This document shows, piece after piece, positions 1-8,543 of a stretch of 64,000 nucleotides of DNA; the first letter of the stretch is position 1, and every line of letters starts with the position of its first letter. The DNA is from Gammaproteobacteria bacterium (GTDB lineage Bacteria > Pseudomonadota > Gammaproteobacteria > Competibacterales > Competibacteraceae). The stretch is from contig JADLEK010000010.1 in the NCBI GenBank assembly GCA_020846135.1, forward strand, positions 1-64,000, given 5' to 3'. A model generated the notes under the pieces. That model made no database searches and was not told where the DNA came from. It saw only the letters and a program-made list of their open reading frames with translations. Both the position numbers and the translations under genes were made by a program.

Positions 1-221
1 ACTTTACTCTAACTTCAACTTTTAACGCCTCTTCGCTTCTTCTCAGAAGCAGGAGATAACGCACAACTCGATCCTCCAAGCCGTACTACCCCCTCCCTAA
101 CCACTGCTCTCCAAGCTCTTAACGATCTTTTCCAATTTCCTACCCAACGATAGGAAATCATTAAAAAATTCTGTGCCGGCTTGGCTTCGCTCTTGGCTTC
201 GTCCGGCTGCATTGCCAAGAG
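1..221 (-). other. Probable rRNA operon leader (no gene seen)
   Basis: This stretch lies downstream of the strong promoter described next and reads leftward out of the window. It has an 8-bp stem (135-142 with 151-158, around TTTCCTA/TAGGAAA) that could form in the transcript. A 67-codon open frame on the minus strand (15-218) has no recognisable protein character and I do not call it a gene. In Pseudomonas, tyrS lies next to a 16S rRNA gene, so an untranslated rRNA leader is the likeliest content. This is inferred, since the 16S gene itself is outside the window. Confidence 0.5.
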
Positions 222-275
222 AAGGGCGGATTATAGGGGCCAAAATTCTGCTGTCAATCACCTTTCACGAAATTT
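222..275 (-). promoter_or_regulatory. Consensus sigma70 promoter, probably rRNA P1
   Basis: On the minus strand a perfect -35 TTGACA (252-257) and a perfect -10 TATAAT (230-235) are separated by 16 bp. An A/T-rich stretch upstream (about 260-290) looks like an UP element, and a GC-rich discriminator follows the -10. Two perfect hexamers with UP-like DNA are typical of stable-RNA promoters. The position just after tyrS, reading away from it, matches the tyrS-16S arrangement of pseudomonads. The exact start site is not determined. Confidence 0.7.
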
Positions 276-293
276 TCAAAAAAATGTCGTAAA

Positions 294-1496
294 TCACCGC
301 ACCCGCACCCGCGCTACCCGCCGTTTGCCCACCTGATAGGTATGGTGAGCGCCGGCAGCCAGCTCCAGATCGCGGCTTTCGACCCGCTCGCCATCGATCC
401 GCACCGCGCCTTGCTGAATCAGCCGAAAGGCTTCGGATGTGCTAGCCACCAGTCCGGCTTCTTTAAGCAGGTTGGCGATGGGCAACCGACCCTCGCGGGA
501 TTGCACATCTACCTCCGGCACCTCCTCCGGCAATGCGCCTTTCTGGAATCGTTCGATGAAGGCCGCCTGCGCCTGTTGTCCGGCTTCAATACTGTGAAAC
601 CGGGCTACCAGCTCTTCGGCCAGTTTGAATTTCACGTCGCGGGGGTTCAGCCCCTCGTCACCGATCTGTCGCCGCCATTCGCTGATTTCACTGGTCGGGC
701 GAAAACTCAGCAATTCGAAGTAGCGCCACATCAGGTCGTCGGAAATCGACATCAGCTTGCCGAACATTTCGTTAGGTTCGTCGCGGATGCCGACGTAGTT
801 GTCCAGCGATTTGGACATTTTCTGCACTCCGTCCAGCCCTTCCAGAATCGGCATGGTCAGGACGATTTGCGACGGCTGGCCGTAGTGCTTCTGCAATTCG
901 CGGCCCACCAGCAGGTTGAATTTCTGATCGGTGCCGCCCAGTTCCACATCGGCCCGCATCGCTACCGAGTCGTAACCCTGCACCAGCGGGTAGAGAAATT
1001 CGTGGATCGCAATCGGCTGACCGGCGGCGTAACGCTTGCCGAAGTCGTCGCGCTCCAGCATCCGGGCTACGGTGTGCTTGGCCGTCAGATGAATGAAATC
1101 GGCGGGGGTCATCTGGTTGAACCAAGTGGAATTGAACAGCACTTCGGTTTTGTCGGGATCGAGAATTTTGAACACCTGCTCCTGATAGGTCTGGGCGTTG
1201 GCCAGAATCGCCTCGCGGGTCAGCGGCTTGCGGGTGACATTCTTGCCGGTGGGATCGCCGATCATCCCGGTGAAGTCGCCGATCAGAAACATGACATGGT
1301 GGCCGAGATCCTGAAACTGGCGGAGCTTGTTGATCAGCACGGTATGGCCGAGGTGCAAATCCGGAGCGGTCGGGTCGAAACCGGCCTTGACCCGCAACGG
1401 CCGGCCAGTCTTGAGCCGTTCAATCAATTCCGCCTCCAGCAACAAATCCACCGCGCCGCGTTTGATCAGGTCCAGCGATGCTTCAACCGAGTGCAT
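294..1496 (-). CDS. tyrS: Tyrosyl-tRNA synthetase
   Basis: Charges tRNA-Tyr with tyrosine using ATP, in the cytoplasm. It is a class I synthetase of 400 residues. The HIGH-type signature is HLGH (residues 48-51) in the context [12 protein letters not shown], and the KMSKS loop is intact at 226-230. The C-terminal 65 or so residues look like an S4 RNA-binding domain. The HLGH/KMSKS pair and the length fit the TyrZ-like subgroup found in many gammaproteobacteria. The stop is about 40 bp upstream of the -35 of the putative rRNA promoter, so tyrS transcription may run into that operon. anmK starts divergently 105 bp away. Confidence 0.97.
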   Translation of the reverse strand: MHSVEASLDLIKRGAVDLLLEAELIERLKTGRPLRVKAGFDPTAPDLHLGHTVLINKLRQFQDLGHHVMFLIGDFTGMIGDPTGKNVTRKPLTREAILANAQTYQEQVFKILDPDKTEVLFNSTWFNQMTPADFIHLTAKHTVARMLERDDFGKRYAAGQPIAIHEFLYPLVQGYDSVAMRADVELGGTDQKFNLLVGRELQKHYGQPSQIVLTMPILEGLDGVQKMSKSLDNYVGIRDEPNEMFGKLMSISDDLMWRYFELLSFRPTSEISEWRRQIGDEGLNPRDVKFKLAEELVARFHSIEAGQQAQAAFIERFQKGALPEEVPEVDVQSREGRLPIANLLKEAGLVASTSEAFRLIQQGAVRIDGERVESRDLELAAGAHHTYQVGKRRVARVRVR

Positions 1497-1601
1497 GAGC
1501 GTTCCTCAAAAAAGGAAAGGATTTTAGCAAACCAGCCCGGCCCCGTTATGATTCCAGGCTCCAATTTTCCCATTACATTAATAACGACAGGATTCTTCAA
1601 C

Positions 1602-2720
1602 ATGGCGGATCACCTGATTGGCCTGATGTCCGGCACCAGCATGGACGGCGTCGATGCGGCGCTGGTGCGTTTTACTGATAGCGATGCGGCGCTCCCGGAA
1701 TTGCTCGCCCGGCGCACGACCTCTTTACCTGCCGACCTACAGGAAGCGTTGCTGGCTCTGGCCCAACCGGGCGGGAATGAACTGGATCGGATGATGCGGC
1801 TGGATGGGACGGTAGCGCGGCTGTTTGCGCGGGCGGTGCTGGAATTGCTGGATCAGGCTGGAATGCAGCCCGCGCAGATTCGCGCCCTCGGCAGTCACGG
1901 CCAGACCATTCGCCATGCTCCCGCCGGTCCGGAGCCGTACACCGTGCAGATTGGCAATCCGAGCCTGATCGCGGAACTGACCGGGATTACGACTGTGGCT
2001 GATTTTCGGCGGCGGGATTTGGCAGCCGGTGGACAGGGTGCGCCGCTGGCTCCAGCGTTTCATGCCGCTTTTTTCCGCAGCCCGACGGAAAGTCGGGTGG
2101 CGCTGAATATCGGCGGCATCGCCAACATCACCCGGTTGTCGGCTGATCCGACCGTGCCGGTCAGCGGGTTTGATACCGGCCCCGGCAATCTGCTGCTGGA
2201 CGCCTGGATTCGGCGGCATCGTGGCGTGGCGTTGGATGAAGATGGGGCGTGGGGCGCGGGCGGGCGGGTGTTGCCGGAAGTGCTGACGGCGCTACTGGCC
2301 GATCCGTATTTCCACGAGCCACCGCCGAAAAGCACGGGCCGCGAGTTATTTCATCTCGACTGGCTGAATGCCCAACTGGCGACATTGCCTGTCGCCGATC
2401 CGCAGGATGTGCAGGCGACCTTGCAGGAGTTAACCGGGGTTTCTATTGCTGATGCGATTCGCTGCTATGCCGGGGAGGCGCAGCGGGTGCTGGTCTGTGG
2501 CGGCGGTGTTCACAACCGTGTGGTGTTAGCGCGATTGCAGGCGCAGTTGCCGGATGTGGTCGTTGAGTCCACGGCGAGTTGCGGGATCGAGCCTGATTTC
2601 GTCGAGGCTATCGGCTTTGCCTGGCTGGCCAAACGCACGTTGGACGGTTTGCCTGGGAATGTGCCGGCGGTGACCGGGGCGCGGGGAGAGCGGATTCTGG
2701 GTGGGATTTATCTGGCCTGA
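1602..2720 (+). CDS. anmK: Anhydro-N-acetylmuramic acid kinase
   Basis: Phosphorylates and hydrolyses 1,6-anhydro-MurNAc to MurNAc-6-phosphate during peptidoglycan recycling. The 372-residue protein opens with MADHLIGLMSGTSMDGVDA, whose GTSMDGVD loop is the family ATP signature, and has GHDG-like GSHGQTIRH and FDTGPGN segments typical of the family. I use the ATG at 1602 because homology begins there; the open frame runs much further upstream only because tyrS lies antisense to it. It is divergent from tyrS. The HAD phosphatase downstream of ubiG (20851-21618) may handle MurNAc-6-P in the same recycling route if it is MupP. Confidence 0.95.
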   Translation: MADHLIGLMSGTSMDGVDAALVRFTDSDAALPELLARRTTSLPADLQEALLALAQPGGNELDRMMRLDGTVARLFARAVLELLDQAGMQPAQIRALGSHGQTIRHAPAGPEPYTVQIGNPSLIAELTGITTVADFRRRDLAAGGQGAPLAPAFHAAFFRSPTESRVALNIGGIANITRLSADPTVPVSGFDTGPGNLLLDAWIRRHRGVALDEDGAWGAGGRVLPEVLTALLADPYFHEPPPKSTGRELFHLDWLNAQLATLPVADPQDVQATLQELTGVSIADAIRCYAGEAQRVLVCGGGVHNRVVLARLQAQLPDVVVESTASCGIEPDFVEAIGFAWLAKRTLDGLPGNVPAVTGARGERILGGIYLA

Positions 2721-2844
2721 GCGGGGAGGGCACCTTAACTAAAGCGATTCCAGGCATCTGTCCTTTTGGAATCGCCTATAATATTTTTGATGTGACAATC
2801 GTTTCTCGTACCGTATGATCTTCACTATCGGAATCCATCTCCCC

Positions 2845-3009
2845 ATGAACCTGCCGTCAGAAGACCAGCAACTCCTTGAAGAACTCTGCCCGCAATAGGG
2901 AGTGGGCGCCGTTAAGGTGCTGCAATTGTTGAAAACCGTGCGGGAGTACGAATTCAAGGATCGCCGCACCGGAATACTGGCTTGGTTAAATGGGGTCCAC
3001 CTCAATTGA
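2845..3009 (+). pseudogene. Broken small protein, defence-associated type
   Basis: An ATG at 2845 opens a short frame that hits an in-frame TAG after 17 codons (MNLPSEDQQLLEELCPQ stop). It then continues in the same frame with protein-like sequence (KVLQLLKTVREYEFKDRR). After DRRTGI the frame enters a 22-bp repeat (2976-2997) and ends at 3009, so the original C-terminus is gone. From memory it resembles the roughly 60-residue small proteins annotated beside DNA-modification or defence ATPase genes; I could not check this. A TATAAT at 2776-2781 may be its relic promoter. The next remnant, an ATPase, supports a lost defence locus. Confidence 0.5.
2976..2997. repeat. 22-bp direct repeat, copy 1
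   Basis: An exact 22-bp sequence beginning ACTGGCTTGGTTAAATG occurs here and again at 4841-4862 in the same orientation, 1,865 bp apart. Here it joins a small-protein remnant to an internal piece of an ATPase gene; the other copy stands beside an IS200-like element. A deletion or element-end junction is the likely explanation, though the mechanism is inferred. Confidence 0.8.
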
Positions 3010-3723
3010 TCGAAGCAATTCGCGCCGGCTATGCCCAACGCGCTGGAACTGCCACTCCGTATCCCGATTTCCATGACATTCGGGCGATGGTGAAGGCCAT
3101 TATGTATGAAAGGCAGGGCCGGAATGATGACAGCCTGATCGAAATTCTGCGGGATTTGTCGGAATTTAACCAGTTCTGGAAACACGGCGACACCATAGCG
3201 CCACTGGAACGCCTGACCAACCGCACGTTACTGATTGATGTTCACGCCATGCCGGTACTCAAAGGAACAGGCGGCATATCTGGTGATTGAGCGGCTTTAC
3301 AAGGAGATGGCGGTATTGCCGGACAGTCCAGTAGCCAATGACCGGCGCACGATTCACACCATTCTGGTGATTGACGAAGCCCACAACTATCTCGGTCAGC
3401 GCAATCTTTTTCTCCAGCGGATCATTCGCGAAGGTCGCTCCAAAGGTGTTGTGGTCTTTTTCGCTTCGTAGTCGCTGAATGATTACCAGCAGAAGTTTTT
3501 CAACTTTCAGGAATTGCTGGAATTTGCCTATTTTTTCCAATGCGACGGCGTATCCGCCAATGCCCTTCAGGACATTCTCGGCTGTAGTAGTAAGACTGCC
3601 AAGGATTTGCAAGTTGAAGTGGCGCGACTGGAACCGGGGCAGGTGATTAGTCGCAGTCCGGATCAGATGGAGGGATTTGTGAAGTTTGCGGCGGAAGTGT
3701 TTTACAAAAACTATGGCGGATAA
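2998..3723 (+). pseudogene. Remnant of HerA/FtsK-like ATPase
   Basis: Three consecutive open pieces (about 2998-3290, 3235-3471 and 3472-3723) line up as one decayed gene. They are linked by a frameshift near 3250 and an in-frame TAG at 3469-3471. The middle piece carries a Walker B-like strand, HTILVIDEAHNYL, then RIIREGRSKGVVVFFAS, the arrangement of HerA-type ATPases with a sensor after Walker B. The Walker A region is missing because the gene starts abruptly at the 22-bp repeat. The last piece (ANALQDILGCSSKTAKDL to EVFYKNYGG) looks like the native C-terminus. It could be a DptH-like ATPase from a phosphorothioation-linked restriction locus, but that is only a suggestion. Confidence 0.7.
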
Positions 3724-3840
3724 CTTGTTCAGAATTCTCGCAGATCCACAACACCGAGTGGCTGGGGCGTGTCGAGAACGAATTCCGGGCGGGACTGATC
3801 CGGCCTGAGCGGGAATTACAACCCCGCTCGCCGGAAAAAA

Positions 3841-4203
3841 TTAGCCGGAGAAAGAGGAACCGCAGCCGCAGGTGGTCACAGCGTTCGGATTGCGGATCAC
3901 AAACTGGGCGCCTTCCAGCCCTTCGGTGTAGTCGATCTCGGCCCCGACCAGATACTGGAAACTCATCGGGTCGATCAGCAGCTTGACGCCCTGATTTTCC
4001 ACCACGGTATCGCCGTCGCCGAGGTTCTCGTCGAAAGTGAAGCCGTACTGGAAACCGGAGCAACCGCCGCCGGAAATGAATACCCGCAGCATCAGGCTGG
4101 GATTGGTTTCCTCTTCGATCAATGCCTTGACCTTGAAGGCGGCGGCGTCGGTGAACAGCAACGGGCTATCGGTGGGGGTGAAGGTTTCGGTGATCGCGCT
4201 CAT
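3841..4203 (-). CDS. erpA: Iron-sulfur cluster insertion protein ErpA
   Basis: A-type carrier that delivers Fe-S clusters to target enzymes, notably those of isoprenoid synthesis. The 120-residue protein has the three conserved cysteines of the family, C48 in [12 protein letters not shown] and C112 and C114 in the terminal CGCGSSFSG. The start is supported by GAGGAA upstream of the ATG. It stands alone among decayed genes on both sides and is the only intact gene between anmK and cheA. ErpA fits better than IscA or SufA because of the acidic N-terminal half and the location near tyrS and anmK, as in pseudomonads. Confidence 0.93.
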   Translation of the reverse strand: MSAITETFTPTDSPLLFTDAAAFKVKALIEEETNPSLMLRVFISGGGCSGFQYGFTFDENLGDGDTVVENQGVKLLIDPMSFQYLVGAEIDYTEGLEGAQFVIRNPNAVTTCGCGSSFSG

Positions 4204-4266
4204 CAGTTATTTCCTCAATTATGAAAAAGTTGAAAAATCGTCAAGGATTGTCCAATTGTTGACTGT

Positions 4267-4642
4267 TTGGGTCAAGAATATTTTGGTCAGCTTCTGGAGA
4301 AGCGTTCGCCGGAGCAGAAACTACTGACAGCGGCGCTACGGGAAGAATCCTGCGATGCGCCACTATGGTTCGGGTTTCCGCTGACGCTGCGAGAGGTGGC
4401 GGGGATCAGCCGGATAGATCTGTTGCGCTATCTGGATCAGTACCGGATCGGAACCCGGCAGTTGTTTGCGGGAAATCTGCTGCGGCAACCGTATTTTCAG
4501 GGGTGCGCTTATCGGCTGGGCGGGGAATTGCTCAACACCAAGGTGGTGATGCGCCAGACCTTCGGGAGTGTATCCGGGCTTGAATGAGGCGATGCTGGAT
4601 GACCGTCGGCTATACTTTGGAAAACCAGGCCAACCCTTTTAA
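4267..4642 (+). pseudogene. C-terminal fragment of rfbH-like aminotransferase-fold gene
   Basis: The translation WFGFPLTLREVAGISRIDLL then LDQYRIGTRQLFAGNLLRQP matches the C-terminal part of RfbH, the PLP-dependent dehydrase acting on CDP-hexoses for O-antigen sugars. Only about the last quarter is present. Near 4565 the frame shifts: the expected continuation VYPGLNEAMLDD is encoded in the next frame and ends at the TAA at 4640-4642. The 5' part of the gene is absent. This is a relic of a polysaccharide locus, not an expressed protein. Confidence 0.75.
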
Positions 4643-4652
4643 GGTGATTTAA

Positions 4653-4710
4653 GTGCCTTCACGGTTACCACCCTCGGGAGGACTCCTTTAAGAAGCTTAG
4701 CCGTGGGCAC
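4653..4710. other. Structured inverted-repeat element
   Basis: GTGCC (4653-4657) pairs with GGCAC (4706-4710), and CACGG (4660-4664) pairs with CCGTG (4701-4705). Inside lies a tight CCTC/GAGG hairpin (4672-4681) and an AAGCTT palindrome. The element is in non-coding DNA between the rfbH remnant and the IS200-like element and could be an insertion-element end or a guide-RNA-like scaffold. A further hairpin, CACCTT/AAGGTG, lies at 4865-4878. Pairing was found by eye; no folding was run. Confidence 0.45.
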
Positions 4711-4840
4711 ATGAGTGTGGCCTTTAAATTAGTTTTTCGCTGTCCGTAGTTTTTTCGGACTTCTTAGATAGATGTTTCTTGTACTTTTGCAAGTTGACCG
4801 AGGCGGCAATGTCGAGAAAGATACATCCTAATTCTACCGA

Positions 4841-4862
4841 ACTGGCTTGGTTAAATGGGGTC
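4841..4862. repeat. 22-bp direct repeat, copy 2
   Basis: Exact second copy of the sequence at 2976-2997. It lies just before the CACCTTTTAAGGTG hairpin and about 100 bp from the end of the decayed IS200-type transposase, so it may be part of the boundary of that element. The wider 4643-4962 stretch holds only this, the structured element and GACTGAAAGNC-type short repeats; no gene is visible. Confidence 0.75.
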
Positions 4863-4962
4863 AGCACCTTTTAAGGTGCAAGACTCAACAACCACCGACT
4901 GAAAGCCGGGGGGTTGAAGTAACGGACTGAAAGTCCATGTGCGCATCCACTGAACGACGCGC

Positions 4963-5405
4963 CTAAGGTTCAACCCGAAAGTCACGTACTGGATCCGGCT
5001 CAAAGTGATGATCCAAGTACTCCTTAAATCATGTCTTCCGTCATATCCTCCGCCGGCACATAAAAACAGTTCTGTGCCCAAAAATGTCGTCCCCAGTAAC
5101 GCCTCTTCAATTCCGGAAATTCTTCAAACAACTTGCTCGCCGATCGCCCCTTGATATGACGCATCATGTCACTGACCGATAACTCCGGGGGTGCCGAAAC
5201 CAGAATATGCACATGATCTTTGCTCACTACCCCTTTGATAATCCGAATCTCAAAGGCTTCGCAGGTCTGCCGAACCAATTCTCGAACCCGCTGGCCGATA
5301 TCCCCGCTCAATACTTTGTAACGATATTTAGTCACCCATACAAGTTACAAGATCGACATGGTAGTCGATCTTGTAAACTGTGTGGCTCCCATACCGATAG
5401 TCCAT
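4963..5405 (-). pseudogene. Decayed IS200/IS605-type TnpA transposase
   Basis: An intact TnpA of about 147 residues (HUH single-strand transposase) can be rebuilt only by joining three frames. The N-terminus MDYRYGSHTVYKIDYH starts at 5405. The central frame (5335 to 5024) contains the HUH motif in KDHVHILVSAPPE. The C-terminus KEYLDHHFEPDPV, with the presumed catalytic tyrosine, follows a one-base shift near 5025 and ends at 4963. Two frameshifts make it inactive. Short repeats at 4880-4945 (GACTGAAAG twice) look like hairpin ends of the element. No tnpB is present. Confidence 0.85.
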
Positions 5406-5412
5406 CTCGTAG

Positions 5413-5664
5413 GTGCGGGGGAAATCACTGGATGAACTGGCGGCGCTGCCTAAAGTTGAGGAAAAATTAGAGGAAGAATTACAGGCGGCGGCAGACCAGG
5501 CTCGGCGGTATGGATCCGCATTGTCCGAACGCTACGGCCTGACCGATCTGCGCCTGTTTGCGGTGGTGGGGACTGGCCTGGAGCGGGTGGTGTGGCAGAC
5601 CGTGTCCTCCGGCATCACCGTTTTTGCAAAGGGGCGATTGAACCGTTACCTTGGACTCCTCTAG
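5413..5664 (+). pseudogene. Unrecognised C-terminal gene fragment
   Basis: An 83-codon frame reads like genuine protein: an acidic helix (KVEEKLEEELQAAADQARR) then YGLTDLRLFAVVGTGLERVVW. It lacks a credible ribosome-binding site and has no N-terminal domain. It sits just beyond the broken transposase, so I take it as the tail of a larger gene cut by rearrangement. I do not recognise the family. It may have belonged to the same lost defence or polysaccharide locus. The rest of 5406-5723 shows no other gene. Confidence 0.4.
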
Positions 5665-5723
5665 CGCCTGTGGTGGTAACCCGTGGCTCGATGGTCTATA
5701 AATTGAATTAAAAGGTAAATCCG

Positions 5724-8510
5724 GTGGACAACGATCTGCTGAACCAGTTTGTCAACGAATCGTGCGAGCATCTCGCCACCATCGAGGCCGATCTGCTGAC
5801 CATCGAGGAGGGCGGGGCGGATATCAACGAGCAACTGGTGAACAAAGTGTTTCGCGCCGCCCACTCGGTCAAGGGCGGCGGCGGGTTTTTCGGGTTGAGC
5901 AAGGTCAAGGAGTTGGCGCACAAGGCGGAAACCCTGCTGGATCTGTTGCGCTCCCGCAAGCGGACTCCCAACGCCGAGATCATCAATCTGCTGTTGATTA
6001 GCTTCGATAAACTCCGCGAAATGCTCAACGATGCCGCCAACAGCGACCAGGTCGACATTGCCGATCTGGTGGCCAGCCTGACTGAACTGGCGTCCTCCGG
6101 TCTGCCTCTGGACCAAAAAGCGATGTTCAAGGCGCCACCGGTTTTCGATTCCCCGCCGGCGTTGCAGGAACCGGAGCCGGAACCAGAGCCGCTTCCCGCG
6201 ATCCCGCTGTCGATCCCGCCCATTTCGCAACCGCCGCTAGTGGAGAAACCTGCAGAACCGTCCATGACTCCGCCTGCTGGCTCCACCAGCGCCGCCGAGA
6301 TTTCGACGCCAGCCGATGAAACCCTGCGAGTGCATGTCGGCCTGCTGGAAACCCTGATGAACCTGGCCGGCGAACTGGTGTTGAGCCGCAATCAGTTGCG
6401 TACCGCCGTGACCCAGAACAATCCGCAGACTCTCTCCGCCGCTGAACAGCGCATCGATCAGGTCACTTCAGAGTTGCAGGACGTGATCATGCAGACCCGT
6501 TTGCAGCCGATGGGCAACGTGTTCGCCAAATTCCCCCGGGTGGTGCGGGACCTGGCGCGAACCCTGGGCAAGGACATCGAACTGGAGATTCAGGGCAAGG
6601 AGGTCGCCCTGGATCGCAGCCTGATCGAGGGCCTGTCCGATCCGCTGACCCACATGGTGCGCAACGCGGTCGATCACGGGATCGAAACCATCGATGAGCG
6701 GATTCGGGCCGGGAAGAATCCGGTCGGGCAGTTGCGGATCGAAGCCCGCCATGAAGCAGGTCAGGTGGTGGTGGAGATCGCCGACGACGGCAAGGGCATC
6801 GATCCGCAGCAGGTAGTCGCTGTCGCCATCGCCAGGCAATTAATTTCGGCGGAAAAAGCCCAGGGGCTTTCGAACCGTGACCAACAGGCGCTGATCTTCC
6901 TGCCCGGTCTGTCTACGGCCAATCAGATATCGGACGTTTCGGGCCGTGGGGTTGGCATGGATGTGGTCAAGACCAATCTGGATCGCCTCGGCGGGCAGAT
7001 CGAAATCCTGTCGGAACCAGGCAAGGGATCGCTGTTTCGGATCAAGCTGCCGCTGACCCTAGCCATTATTCCGTCGCTGATCGTGTCGATGGAAAATGAA
7101 CGGTTCGCCATTCCCCAGGCCAATATCGAAGAACTGCTGCGACTGCGGGCGGAAGAAGTCCAGCGCCGCATTGAAGTGGTCGGCGATGCCGAGGTGCTGC
7201 TGCTGCGCGACCGGATGTTGCCGCTAGCCCGCTTTGATCAGGTGCTGGGGATTATTCCCACCTATGTTGATCTAGCGACGGGCCTCCGTGAAACCGATCA
7301 ACGCAGCCGCTTGGCTGACCGGCGTTCGCCGCGTTATTCCCTGCTCGGTGAACCATTGGCGGTGAATCACCAGCCACCGGCTGAGCCGCGCCATCCCGGC
7401 GGGCGTCGCGAACGCCCGACCTCGGCGCTGGAGATTGCAGTGGTCACCACCGGTTCGATGTCCTATGGACTGGTGGTCGGAGGGTTTCACGACACCGAAG
7501 AGATCGTCGTCAAGCCGCTGGGCCGGCGGCTCAAACACCTGCGCGAGTATTCCGGCGCTACGATTCTTGGCGATAGCTCGGTCGCTCTGATTCTGGACAT
7601 CTCCGGGGTGGCCGCCAGGGCCGGGCTGACCTCGGTCGTAGGTTCACTCCGCGCCCTCGAACTGGCCGCCCAGGCCGAAACTGCGCGTCTGCAGGATCTC
7701 CATTCCCTGCTGCTGTTTCACAACGCCCCGGATGAACCGTGCGCGGCGCCGCTGGACATCGTGCAGCGCATTGAACGGATTACCCCCAGCCGGGTTGAGC
7801 GGCTCGGCGGCCAACGCACCATGCAATATCGGGGTGGATCGCTGCCGCTGGTGACGCTGGCTGATGTGGGCGACGTTCATCCGATTGAAGACGCTCAGGA
7901 ACAGGCGGTGCTGGTGGCAAGCATCCACGGCCGTGAAGTCGGCCTGCTGGTGGCCATGCCGGTCGATGTGGTCGAAACCCGATTGATCATCGATCCGATC
8001 ACCCACCGGCAAAAAGGCATCGCCGGTTCGGCCCTGATCAACGACTGCACGACCCTGATCGTGGATCTGCATGATTTGGTGGACCTCACTCATCCCGACT
8101 GGAAGCCCGCCGGCGCAGAACGTTCGGTAGTCACCGTCGGCAGCGCCACCGTGCTGCTGGCGGAGGATTCCGATTTCTTCCGCACTCAGATCAAGCGGTA
8201 TCTGGAAGAAGACGGCTTTACGGTACTGGATGCCACCGATGGCGAGGCGGCCTGGGAACTGCTGCTGCGCAAGCTCCAGCAGGTGCAGGTGGTGGTGACG
8301 GACATCGAGATGCCGCGCCTGACTGGCCTGGGTCTGGCCAGCCGGATTCGCGCCGATTCGCGCACCGCCCATTTGCCGATTATCGCGGTCACCTCGCTGG
8401 CCAGTGAAGAAGATATGGCCAAGGGCAAAGCGATCGGAATCACCGAGTATCAGATCAAGCTCGACCGCGACCAACTGCTGGCCAGTGTCCATGCCTGCGC
8501 CGCGGCTTGA
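5724..8510 (+). CDS. cheA: CheA-type hybrid histidine kinase with response-regulator domain
   Basis: Chemotaxis kinase of 928 residues that should phosphorylate itself under receptor control and relay to its own receiver. Domains in order: Hpt (about 1-105, phospho-histidine H47 in FRAAHSVKGGGGFFG); a Pro/Glu-rich linker where a P2 domain would be; dimerisation helices (about 205-260); HATPase (N box MVRNAVDHGIE, G1 ADDGKGID, GRGVGMDVV); a CheW-like domain interrupted by a roughly 60-residue polar insert; a second CheW-like module (about 650-790); and a receiver (about 805-925, LLAEDSD and VVTDIEMP). The start is GTG, supported by AAAGG at 5711-5715. It heads an operon with three receptors and no separate cheW or cheY. 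Confidence 0.93.
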   Translation: MDNDLLNQFVNESCEHLATIEADLLTIEEGGADINEQLVNKVFRAAHSVKGGGGFFGLSKVKELAHKAETLLDLLRSRKRTPNAEIINLLLISFDKLREMLNDAANSDQVDIADLVASLTELASSGLPLDQKAMFKAPPVFDSPPALQEPEPEPEPLPAIPLSIPPISQPPLVEKPAEPSMTPPAGSTSAAEISTPADETLRVHVGLLETLMNLAGELVLSRNQLRTAVTQNNPQTLSAAEQRIDQVTSELQDVIMQTRLQPMGNVFAKFPRVVRDLARTLGKDIELEIQGKEVALDRSLIEGLSDPLTHMVRNAVDHGIETIDERIRAGKNPVGQLRIEARHEAGQVVVEIADDGKGIDPQQVVAVAIARQLISAEKAQGLSNRDQQALIFLPGLSTANQISDVSGRGVGMDVVKTNLDRLGGQIEILSEPGKGSLFRIKLPLTLAIIPSLIVSMENERFAIPQANIEELLRLRAEEVQRRIEVVGDAEVLLLRDRMLPLARFDQVLGIIPTYVDLATGLRETDQRSRLADRRSPRYSLLGEPLAVNHQPPAEPRHPGGRRERPTSALEIAVVTTGSMSYGLVVGGFHDTEEIVVKPLGRRLKHLREYSGATILGDSSVALILDISGVAARAGLTSVVGSLRALELAAQAETARLQDLHSLLLFHNAPDEPCAAPLDIVQRIERITPSRVERLGGQRTMQYRGGSLPLVTLADVGDVHPIEDAQEQAVLVASIHGREVGLLVAMPVDVVETRLIIDPITHRQKGIAGSALINDCTTLIVDLHDLVDLTHPDWKPAGAERSVVTVGSATVLLAEDSDFFRTQIKRYLEEDGFTVLDATDGEAAWELLLRKLQQVQVVVTDIEMPRLTGLGLASRIRADSRTAHLPIIAVTSLASEEDMAKGKAIGITEYQIKLDRDQLLASVHACAAA

Positions 8511-8543
8511 CTTCGCCTTTAACCACCGGGGGAATCCATACAG

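Noticed and set aside
15..218. 67-codon minus-strand open frame downstream of tyrS
   Set aside because: It lies in the presumed rRNA leader right after a consensus stable-RNA promoter and has no protein-family character.
342..1601. Long open frame on the plus strand running into anmK
   Set aside because: It is antisense to tyrS; the genuine anmK protein begins at 1602. GC-rich codon bias keeps the antisense frame open.
7644..8492. 282-codon minus-strand frame within cheA
   Set aside because: It is antisense to the CheW-like and receiver domains of cheA, which are unmistakable in the sense frame.
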